Both the position numbers and the translations under genes were made by a program. Below, piece after piece: positions 54,539 to 64,000 of a DNA stretch of 64,000 nucleotides. The DNA comes from Puffinus mauretanicus. Lineage: Eukaryota; Chordata; Aves; Procellariiformes; Procellariidae. Position 1 is the first letter of the stretch. Each line of letters begins with the position of its first letter. The notes under the pieces were generated by a model that had not been told where the DNA came from, did not search any database, and saw only the letters and a program-made list of their open reading frames with translations. The stretch is from the NCBI GenBank assembly GCA_023333565.1, contig JAJKFH010001167.1, positions 1-64,000 of the forward strand, read 5' to 3'.

Positions 54539-54752
54539 ATGGGGGCCAAGCTGCGACTGCTCTGCGCCGCGGCGGTGCTGCTCTGCGCGGCGCCGCCGGG
54601 GCAGCCCAGCGCCCGGGGCGCGGCGGGCGAGGGGGACGGGTACGGGGTGAAGCTATGCGGCCGGGAGTTCATCCGCGCCGTCATCTTCACCTGCGGCGGG
54701 TCCCGCTGGAAGCGGCTGTCCCTGCTGGCGATGGAGCCGGCGCCCGCGGCCG
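54539..54752 (+). CDS. RLN3: Relaxin exon 1 (signal peptide and B chain)
   Basis: Opens with MGAKLRLLCAAAVLLCAAPP, a good secretion signal, and carries the whole B chain and the start of the C-peptide. It ends in phase 1 at a GTGAGT donor. Confidence 0.92.
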
Positions 54753-57435
54753 GTGAGTGTCCGAGGAGCGGGTGGGGATGGACGGGGCGGGGCGAGGCCA
54801 GCGGCCGCGCCGGGCGGACGGGGCAGCCCTCTCGGGCTGCCTACCAGCCCCACGGGTGGAGGTGGCTCTCGAGGCGCCTCGCCTCGCCTCGCCTCGCCCG
54901 GGAGAGGTCCTGTGAGGAGAAATGGGGGGGAAATGGGAGGGAGCAGGGAAGGGCGGGCGCCCCGCGGCGCTTCTCGCTCCCGCCGCCCTGAGCCGCAGTG
55001 GGAGCGTCGCCGTCCCTCTCCTTCCTTCTCGCTCCCGAAGCTGGTCGGTTTTCCCGTGACTTCTGATAGGAAACCCGCAAATTTAAGAGGAAAAGACACG
55101 GCAGCCTCTGGGGCGTTACTAGCCGGGATAACCTGCGAAGTTTTTGGTCTGTTCAGAGAGGTTGCTCTGCACAGGGCTGAGCAGCCCTGCCGGCGGCCGA
55201 GGCTCACTGAACTCTTTTTATTTAAAAAACCCACAAACAATAAATCACACTTCTTGGCCATGCAGGGAGTCGTGATGCACCCTTGGACGCGGTAGGGAGT
55301 GCCTTTCCCTATGGCTTAGCTCCCTTCCCAAAGCTCGGTAACTCTTCGGGCTGAGGAGATCTGGCTTGGTTTTCCCTCTGCCAGGCGCTTCAAAGCTGTG
55401 CTCCTCGCCTTTCTGGGCTGTGCTGGGGGCGGTGGTGGACGTGGAATCGTTTGGGTTTTTTGTCAGTCGCTTGTGCTGCTCTGTACAAAAGGGTTGGCAC
55501 ATTGGAGGACGGATGGGACGCTGGTGCTTCAGGTTACAATTTGAACAGCAAGAACTGCTTTAGGGATCTTTGGTGAAACAGTTAATGGGTAAAATATTCC
55601 TCAGGGAATTCTACTGTTGCGTGTTCCAATATACTAAGAAAGTGTTAGCAGATGTTTTTTGGGCTGTGTTCTCAAACTACAGTAATGTAACAGTAATTTT
55701 AAGTGATGATTCTCATTTGTGTTGATATTTGGAATAGTGAAAATAACATTTTTAGCAAGGACAAAAGTTGGAATTATGGCTAAAATGTGCAATGGAAGAG
55801 CTTTTTTCTTGCTTAAACATGCTGTTAGTAAAATAAGATTGGACCTTAGGCAGTTAATGAAGCCAGTATTTTGGGTTTCTGGGGAGTTTTTTGACTGGTT
55901 GAGTAGAAGATAAAAGTTACCTTTGTAATTATAACAAATTACATATGTACAGCCGCTGCTGGGACTGTGTTCTTTCCCAGCAAACTTTGTTTTCCTTTTT
56001 ATTAACAGTAGCTTCTGAGAGCATCAGTCACCAAGGAGAACCCACTGTGCTGCATGCTGTCTAACTAAAGTCTTCCCTGCCCCAAAAGACTACTAAATAG
56101 CAGTTACTGTCTAATTAGTAAAGTAGCTACAACTGCTTTTATTTTTGTACATATTCAGGCAGCTGTTCTACCTGAAAGTTATCTTCTATATATTAATTAG
56201 CCATATTAAAGTAAATATAACATTCACTGGATGTTCTCATGTTCTTTCAGCTTTCTGAAACAAAAAACATTAACAGCATTAAGACCACAAGACAAACATT
56301 TGTTTTGGATTTTTTTAACTTAAGAATTGAAGGAGCTGCTTTTCTTCACATTAGCTGAAGTAAGCAATGCCACTTGCCTTGCAGAAATAAAACCAAGAAA
56401 AACGGTATGAGGTGAAATGAAGTAGAGCTGGATTTTTGAGAACACTTCAGTCAGTGAGACAAAGTGTGTTTCTAAGTAAATTCTCCAAGCCTCTGCTATG
56501 CCTTGAGAAATTAAAGAAATGAATGGAAAGCATAATCTGAAAATAGCTATAGAAAAATACAATCTGTAAGAAGCAGTTCACATACAATATTTGCTTATTT
56601 AGTCCAATATTTGGTCCTCCCTAATTTGTTCTTCATATGATGCTAGTTTGTGTGATTGTGCATGGGAGAGGAGTGGTCTAATCTAATTCATGAGCCACAT
56701 CACATAGCTCTGTGTGGTTTCTGGGTACGTGTCTTTACAACAAAATTTTGTTTCTATAGAAGTTTTGAGACTTCTATATCAGTAACACTGCAGTTGTGAT
56801 AGGATGTCTATACCTCAGTCACGGTTGTAGCTGCGTACTCTCCGTGTCTAGCAGGCAGCATAGCCTTTAAAACACAAAGATTCCCCTAAAAGTAACTTAC
56901 AAGTCAGTCATGGGGTGGAGACTGCAGTATACTGACAGTTCTCCTAGGTAACAGTGCTTTGCTTATTACTAACTGAGTGGGTTTTATTGCTATTTCTTAG
57001 AGCTAGGTGCTCCTTTTGATACTCCTTCTACAGTCTGAGCTTAAAAAAAAGTCTTCTCTTTAAACAGATTCTGCACTAACAGCAAGTAACAAACTACTGG
57101 GAAACTTCAAGCTGCAGTCAATTTTGGGTCCTGAAGTGGAGCAGCTGCAGAGAAGCAGCCCGTTTCTTGGATGGGAGACGTTTAAGGACTTGTATAGTTT
57201 AAATGACAATAATGAATATGTACCTGTGGCAGATGACTTCAAAGAACTTCTTCGCCAGGTAGAAGAAGCTGTTCAGAAGGACAGGGGAGGAACAGGAATT
57301 GCAAACCCCATGGGATCAAACAGTTATCTTTGGGCCAGGTATCCCAGAAGCAAACGGGAATCTCTGGGTTTGGCAGGAATGTGTTGCAAATGGGGCTGTA
57401 CAAAAGCTGAAATTAGTACTATATGCAGAGTTTAA
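54539..57435 (+). CDS. RLN3: Relaxin-family preprohormone, RLN3-type, two exons
   Basis: Secreted insulin/relaxin-superfamily hormone. Exons 54539-54752 and 57068-57435 join in phase 1 across a GT-AG intron (GTGAGT donor, TTTAAACAG acceptor), the standard position for this family, and give 193 aa. Signal peptide is about 1-25. The B chain (about 33-57) reads GVKLCGREFIRAVIFTCGGS, with Cys40 and Cys52, the receptor motif RxxxRxxI at 42-49 and Trp57. A KR pair at 58-59 suits cleavage after the B chain. A long C-peptide follows, then a furin-type RSKR at 165-168. The A chain has CCKWGCTKAEISTIC with Cys177, 178, 182 and 191, the full C-C-x3-C-x8-C pattern. Two residues (RV) follow the last Cys. 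The B chain core equals that of mammalian RLN3, whereas the location next to PLGRKT is that of mammalian RLN1/RLN2, so the symbol is a convention and RLN1-locus orthology is possible. Confidence 0.93.
57068..57435 (+). CDS. RLN3: Relaxin exon 2 (C-peptide and A chain)
   Basis: Begins DSALTASNKLLGNFK, contains the acidic C-peptide, the RSKR processing site and the four-cysteine A chain, and stops at TAA 57433-57435. Confidence 0.94.
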
Positions 57436-57747
57436 AATCCTCTCTGCACTTACGCATGAAATCAATGTTTGTTGCAGTGCTACTTGATTGAATACTGTAT
57501 GGAGGAAGAAAACTCTCACTGTATTTTATTTTGTCTGTATGTGCCAGTCAATACTGCCATTTTTTTTGTTTCGTTGGTTGTTTTTTTTTAAAAGATCCAC
57601 AAGTGTAATTGTAGTGACTTTGTTTTGCTGCAGTAACTTTTAATCTATATTTTTTACTAAGTCTTTTCATTTTAATGTCGAGCCTTTACGCATATATTAC
57701 AAATGTATTATATCTTTGTAATACTTTAGGAAGAACTTCAGTGTTTC

Positions 57748-57753
57748 ATTAAA
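57748..57753 (+). terminator. RLN3: Candidate relaxin poly(A) signal
   Basis: ATTAAA, the commonest variant signal, 313 bases past the stop codon. Confidence 0.45.
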
Positions 57754-57799
57754 GTGTAATTATACTAAGCGTTACCGAATTGTTCTTTCTCTGTCAACA

Positions 57800-60700
57800 G
57801 AAAGAACATCCAGCGATGTTCTTGAAATGAGATGCAGGGTACAAAGCTGTACAGAAAGGGTACTTTGCCAGTTGAAACTCCACTCAACACTGACTCAGCT
57901 TGCTGGTTATTTTGAACACACTTTTTCCATTTCCTTGTAATTGCAGAATTGTTTTATGCAATATTGTCTTTCTAGAAACTTTACCACAATACAACACTTG
58001 CAGCCTAAATATTTCTTCATATTCACAGATGGACTTAAATAATTAGCGGGTGAAGTATTAACACTTTTATTATTCCTTGTTTACCTTTCTTCCCCATTTT
58101 TTTTTTTCCTATTACTGCCAAGTGAGAGTGTTGGATGTGCCTCCAGTTAACTTATTCTACAGACACTCAGACATCTTCCTGTGTGTTCTTCTGGTATGCT
58201 GGTCTACACTACAGATGTATTTCTAAGTTGCTAATTGCTACTGTATTTATAAATAGCTAATTTAAGCTTTGTAGTTTCTAAGCTTTTTGCCTTCCTGGCT
58301 GTTTTTCTCAGCTGTAACAAGTTATATTTCTAGCTATGTTGTTGATGACTTGAGGTTTTTGGGTTTTTTGACCTTTTATGATGCTTGTAGTAACTTAATG
58401 TAGCTTTGTAGCAGAGGTTGACTCAGAGTACACTTCATACCTTAGACTATACCGTTGTTACCTTTGGCTTCATTCTTCAAATTGTCTTTTGAAAAGTGTT
58501 CTTTGATTGAGCTACTGCTTAGTGACATTATTGCATCACTTCTTTATCCCTTTTCCTAAGATATTATTGTTATTTCAGCAATTAGGTATCTATCAATCCT
58601 TTTTATTTTTTAAAACCATGTCAATTTTATTCAGAATGGGCAGAATGGGCATTCACTATGAATGCTGTTATCTTCCAGCTGAAAAGCATCATGTCTTCTG
58701 TCATTGTGACAGTAATGTTTAGCAAGAAATTAATTGTCATCTTCCACACCACTGTTGTAGTGACGGTAAGATACTTTTTGTCACTCTGAGTGCAGAAGGT
58801 AACTCTGTAAAGCTCTGCTATAGTTTTCTTTGCAACAGGCTAGCTAAACTTCTATAGCTTAGCTTCCAGCAACTTCACCTCATAAATAGCTTTGGTTTTA
58901 GAGACTCAGTTTAGATCAGGATTTCCTAGAAGAATACAGGAGGAGTTTGAGGGGAAATATGCCATATTTTTGAGTAGTAAGGTGAAGACTAAATGCTACA
59001 TAGAATCCCTAAGAAAAGGGAAAATGTGAAAATGCCGTGCTTGATGAAACTGAAAATTAGCCTGTTAGCATTGTTCGTTTTGCTAGAAAACTTCTTGCCA
59101 AGCTTTTGAAAAGGAATACTGGGAAATGTGAATATGGTGTTTATTCTGCTTGCTTGCTCCAGTAGCGCTCCTGTGTCCAGGTACACAGCTTGCATGTATA
59201 GCAAGTAGGCTTTCTTATATCCTGAGTGAAACAAAGACGTAGTTAAAACCTTAAACTTGTGAGCTTCAGTCTTGAACAGAACAATCTGGAGTTTAACTTG
59301 CCAGGTTAGACCTAACGTGTCGGTAAAACTATAAATAGTTTAAGTGGAAGTTAGTGTTCGAGATGAACCATTCCATGCTGAGACAGAATTATAAATAGAA
59401 ATATCAGTCTTTATCTGACATAAACAGGCGTTTTTCAGAGGTATGAGTCAAGATACATCAGTATGCATAACTAAGAGAAATGGTGACATTTTTGTTTTCA
59501 TCTGGTTTCTTAATAGGCCTCATCATAGTCTGTAACGGCTTTAGCAGGTCAGCCATGACACAGATACATGGCACAAACTGAAATTCAGTCTGAATTTTAA
59601 AGTAAGGAAGTATTTGACTCTGGGTATACACTAAAGAGTGTGCAAAGGTTTTCTTTGTTTTAAAGCAAATGGAGTTTTCAAAGACCTCTAAGGTTCTCTG
59701 TGTGGATAGGCCATATAATGGTTTCTTTGCAATGTAGCCAAAGGTGACAATTACATGTCACTCAGTTGCAACAGGTCTAGAGGATGCAATCTGCTCCTGC
59801 TCACATGACGCAGTGTCCAAACACACTTTTTTAAGACCAGAAGCAAACCTTTTACATAAAATGAGGTGTCTGACTAGTTACATGGGGGAAGCAAACACGT
59901 TTTGGAGCAGACAGGTCAAAATGTAAGATAATTACTGAGTTGGCATATTGATCCAAATAGCAGACCAAAAGGACATTGTCTCTGCTGAAAGCCCCTCTGG
60001 GAGTATGGCCATATGTGTATAGCAGCATAAACGTGAGCGCAGCAGTAAAAAGCAACACACTGTGCTTACCATCGCAACTGTTCAGAAAAATACACTTTTT
60101 CACAAAAAATAAGCTGCTTTTCCCCCATTTCATTCACAGAGCAATTAGCTATTGAGAAAAGCATTGTTTCAGCAGCTTGCTACTTACAGAAATTGCTGTC
60201 CCCTTGATGTAGTCTTAACCCACAGGAAGTGTCCAATTTCTGGGTAATCTATTAAGATGTGTGAGCCATCTTCTGAACAGTTATTTTGAGTTCGTGAGTA
60301 GAAAATGATACATCAGCACGTTCCCATATTAACACTAATATTTGCGTCTGCAAGAGTTTATTATTCTGGATGGTTTGAGGATTTTTTTTCGCTGTGGGTG
60401 TAGCCTGATTCAGGTCTGACTATGAACTCCTCGAACAATGCCCAAAGACATGGGAATAATCCACAGCAGTATGTACAACAGGTTTTCCAGCTCTATTCCC
60501 TGCTATTGCCTTATTCAAAACCTGACAGAACTCTTCATGTAAAACATTAAGCAATGTGAAGATGGTGATATAGCTAGAGCTGAGTGCCTCAAATGATGAT
60601 AAGGTGGAAGTTTGACCATACGTAGAATGCTAAATGTGCTACAGAGAGCTAGTTAACAAATCCCAGGGACCTAGAAGACACGGCTCCCTTCCATGCCTAG

Positions 60701-62470
60701 TCCTATTTGGTCAGTTGCTTACTTTGCCAGTTGTTTAAACCATACAGGAAAAAATCTGAATTACTGGAGTAGATATGCTCTCCTCTTGGTTTTTTACCTC
60801 TGCTGATAGGCAGGAAAAAAAGTTAACCTTTACTTCTACATTCTGGCAAAGCCAGAGACAGGCCTGGAGTTAGCACTCTGAGTTTTTGGAAGACTTTCTG
60901 AGACTACCCTCTTTCCTCCTCAGCAGGCAGCAGAGACCCAACAGAAAATGCAAACTCCTTTCCTACTCAGCGGGACAGAACCTGAATAGATTTGTATCCC
61001 ATCTGCTGCTCTGCAGTCACTCACCAGCATCAGCAAGTAGCTGAAAGAGGGTCCTTTTCTCATTTATGCCACGTTGCCATCACACGTGGAATGAATGTTT
61101 TCTTCACACAGTTCTTCTGTGTCGTGGGAGCAAACACCTGAGCTGTTGGCTCCTTTCCCCGGATTTTAGCTCCAACACAGTGACTTGACTGTTACTCTGG
61201 CTGCTTTGTGCCACCTGCTTTGTGGTCAGGTCTTGGTATCAAATACTGCACCATCACAGTGTGCTTGTCCAGTACTGCTTTCTGACCTATATACTCTAGA
61301 GAACCAGCACTAATAGGAAGGAAAGTAAATTCGCTAGTCTTGCAGAGCCTCTTTTCTAACCTCCCCGCTATCTATGTTTTTCCTGGAAGTTTCCTATACT
61401 TGATTTGCAATGCTCAAAGTTCCTCAACGGCAGCCTACTCTGATGTTTTAACCTTCAAGAGTGTAAAGCCAGGTGTGTATCTATGACTCTTCAAGAGCAT
61501 ATCATTGTTAGGTCAGCTGAGTGAGGTAGCGTATCTCTCACATATAGAAACTTGAGAACCAAAACCCAGCTTCCAGCCTTTGTGCTTTGAAAACTTCTGG
61601 GTACTGCCCTTCAAAGTAGGCCAGCCAAACAGGCCCCAGCAAGATATGCCTCTTTTTGCCTTCTCCGGATTATACTCTGACCTGACACTCTCCAGGTCCT
61701 TGCAGTTTCTGTGAAATCTCAGCCAGCAAGTGATGCATCCCTTCTGGCACCGAGGAACTGTTCTGTCCAGACAAGCTGAAAATGAGGTGCAACAAGATCA
61801 AGCTTTCTGCCTCTGCACCAGAACTGGATCACCATGGTTTCAGCTCTCCCAGTATCATTCTTCAGTAGCTCATTCAATGCTAGCATGAAGATGTTCCCCA
61901 TGTCAGCAACCTGGTGTAAAGTTTGCCTGCAACGATATGCTGCTGGCACTGCGGAAGTTATTGGGCTCAGCAGCAACTAGTCTTGGCACCAAAGCCCACT
62001 TTTTTAAGTCCCTCTCCATAGTTTTGCATTTTTTGTCCCTGTGCCAAGAGATGGAATCTCCTGAGGTGTTTCCCATGCAGCAACAGTGTGACGACATGCT
62101 TTTTCCTCCTGCCCTTTTCTCATCTGAGCTCACAACGCTGGGCTGAGAGCTCCAGTGCAGCGCCATGTTGATCCCAGCAGTCTTCTGCCCTCTGTGCAGA
62201 GTTCCTGAGACGCAGAGACATCAGTAAGCCAGTCAACCTTCCTGTCCTGCTGACATGTGATAGCTGTTGGTCTTGGAGTTTTTCAGTAACATAAGTAAGG
62301 GGCTGGTGTGTTCTACAATGGGCTGATCATAGCTGACATTTTGCTGGTTTGAGGGGTGGGAAGATTCATCCTGCAGATCCTTCCAGCCCTGATACAAGGA
62401 ACAATGTGGGCCAAATTACCTGAAAAACTAGGCACCTTTTCAGAACCTCTTAAGGTTTGTAGCAGTGTTG
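57800..62470. other. Sequence downstream of relaxin, no gene recognised
   Basis: AT-rich to about 60.8 kb, then a GC-richer stretch at about 60.85-62.4 kb with two overlapping minus-strand frames (61976-61719 and 62166-61903). I could not assign these frames to any family. No second relaxin-like (CGREF-type or CC-x3-C) exon is visible, and no INSL6-like or JAK2 exon. Confidence 0.5.
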
Positions 62471-62473
62471 CTG

Positions 62474-62550
62474 CACAGAATCACAGAATCATTAAGGTTG
62501 GAAAAGACCTCTAAGATCATCGAGTCCAACCGTCAACCCAACACCACCAT
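62474..62550 (-). mobile_element. CR1 retroposon, extreme 3' fragment
   Basis: About 77 bases of CR1 3' terminus, starting ACAGAATCACAGAATCATT and continuing with the same sequence as the copies at 1519 and 28540. It is strongly 5' truncated. Confidence 0.92.
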
Positions 62551-64000
62551 ACCCCCAGCTGTTTGTCTGCATTGCCTCTTAGAGATGAGGAGTGCAGATA
62601 TCTTCAAAGACATACATACACTCATCTTGGAGAGTACTTTTTATTCATTGGAGCCTCATCCTTTAAGGTCCACACATCCTCTTTTCAAGGATTTTTAGAC
62701 TACCCTGCAATTCCTGGAAATCTTTCCAAAATTTATGTGAGGAAGCACACCTTCCAAATTTTTGCTCTCGCCCTCAGACTCTCCTTTTGGCAGACCCTCC
62801 TGTAATTACAGCTTTGTCAATCCACCTTCAAGCACACACAAGCTTTTTCTCTTACTGTGGTTCCAAACTTCTCCAAAACTTTACTCAGGCACCAGCATCC
62901 ATCTCAAAATTTGTCAGTAAGGTGGGTTTGAGCTTGCATAGGGTCTCAGGCCACACAGGAAGGCCATATTGGAAGCTAAAAATCATTGTCAGTCAGGAGA
63001 CAGTCTGTTAAAAAATAGACTCCAGCAATGATCAGAGCTGTGTACCTGTTCTAAATTCAAGCCTTAAATCACAGTGACTTGGGCTTCAAAAAAGTACCTG
63101 TCCTGCTCATAGTAGAATCCTTTTGCTTGGATGCGTATGTAAGTGAACTTCCACAGGTGTTCCTAACTCGACTTAACTATTCCCTCTTTCAGATTTGCAG
63201 CATCCAAAAATCCCTTAAATTTTTCCTTTGAGACTAAACTTAACCATAAACTTAGATTATAGCTAAACTAAATTAGTTGACCTGACTAGGTAGTTGGAGG
63301 ATCCAAAAGAACCCCATGACACAGCCCCCTGCTATCTCTGAAGGGTCACCAGGGAGCCAGGCTTTTCACAGCAGTACCTGGCGAGAGGATGAGAGGTGAT
63401 AAAGTGAAACACCAAAGGCGCAGGCGTGAGATAAGCAGCCGTCTGTTGCCCATGAGGACAGCTCGGCAGTGGGGCCAGGACACAGAGGGGTGGTGCTGCC
63501 TCCAGCCGACCTGTGTTCCCCTGGGATTTCCCCTGCAGGAGTGCAGCCGGGACTGGCTGCAGAAAGGATAGGAACCAAGGAGTCACGTACAAGAGAGCAG
63601 TCGGTATAAAGACTTGGATGTGGAAGGAATTCTTTTCCTGTTGTGCTATTGAGAGAGGTAAGCTGAAACATCTTAGTTCATTACATAGAAATATATATAC
63701 ATCATATGCTATTGTTCATTATATACTAATACATAACTAACATATATATACACACACTATAATTGGTTTACTACATAGTAATGCAGAAGGATAGGAAACA
63801 GGAATGGCTAGATGTCTTAAATCATATTCAAAATCATGTCTTAACTGGCATGATAACGATTTGGTTGGATAGTTCATACAGACAAGTATGGTCTGTTCAG
63901 GGGAGATAGCTAAGATTAAAAGGCTATTTCAAAGATGTGTATGCTTATTCTTTAGTCCAGAAGGGCTGTCGGAGGCTAGAGTGACTAAACATTTCTCAGT
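62551..64000. other. Right-hand flank, no gene recognised
   Basis: Short frames only. An AT-rich ATATATA/ATACA stretch lies at about 63685-63765. Confidence 0.5.

Larger units (their letters stand above)
54050..55010 (+). promoter_or_regulatory. CpG island with relaxin promoter
   Basis: CpG-dense block around relaxin exon 1. A perfect TGACTCA (AP-1 type) lies at 54332-54338, and a TATA-like TTAAAA at 54355-54360 is about 180 bases upstream of the ATG, so transcription may start at about 54385. A GGGGAC hexamer array follows in the leader. The long open frames across this block are a GC artefact. Confidence 0.65.

Noticed and set aside
53926..54756. 276-codon plus-strand frame overlapping relaxin exon 1
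   Set aside because: Low-complexity Arg/Gly-rich translation of a CpG island in a different frame from the clear relaxin exon.
1..64000. CRISPR arrays, prokaryotic defence genes, phage or plasmid modules
   Set aside because: Intron-split vertebrate genes, CR1 elements and CpG islands show this is animal nuclear DNA; no regularly spaced repeats were seen.

Overview
The window looks like avian nuclear DNA, probably from the Z-linked block that matches human 9p24.1. The evidence is several CR1 retroposons with the bird-type 3' end (repeats of ATTCTATG), an avian-style ERV LTR-like block, and three intron-split vertebrate genes in the conserved order CD274 (minus), PLGRKT (plus), relaxin (plus). 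Human 9p24.1 has the same order read in the opposite direction. The species cannot be named from the sequence. The Z assignment comes from general knowledge of this synteny block in birds.

Layout. 1-4.0 kb: downstream flank or possible 3'UTR of CD274, with a short CR1 and a tandem duplication that doubles a minus-strand AATAAA. 4.0-7.45 kb: coding exons of CD274 (PD-L1) on the minus strand (signal peptide, IgV, IgC, transmembrane, and a likely very short tail). 7.46-11.4 kb: CD274 5' intron. 11.4-12.1 kb: CpG island, the probable CD274 promoter and 5'UTR exon. 12.1-19.7 kb: intergenic, with an ERV LTR-like block and a 21-base G run. 19.7-20.5 kb: second CpG island with the PLGRKT promoter and first coding exon. 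20.45-47.7 kb: rest of PLGRKT, with a 21 kb intron holding an old plus-strand CR1 and a younger minus-strand CR1 that still has a 257-codon open frame. 47.7-54.0 kb: intergenic. 54.05-55.0 kb: third CpG island with the relaxin promoter and exon 1. 57.07-57.75 kb: relaxin exon 2 and poly(A) signal. 57.8-64 kb: no recognisable gene, one short CR1 tail.

The genes are separate functional units. CD274 is an immune checkpoint ligand, PLGRKT a cell-surface plasminogen receptor, and the relaxin gene encodes a secreted two-chain hormone with an RLN3-type receptor-binding B chain. All three reading frames can be joined across GT-AG introns with matching phases. The lengths are 274 aa (provisional tail), 147 aa and 193 aa. 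I found no rRNA, tRNA, CRISPR array or prokaryote-like system. The window is an ordinary vertebrate locus, and the points of interest are details of gene structure and repeats.
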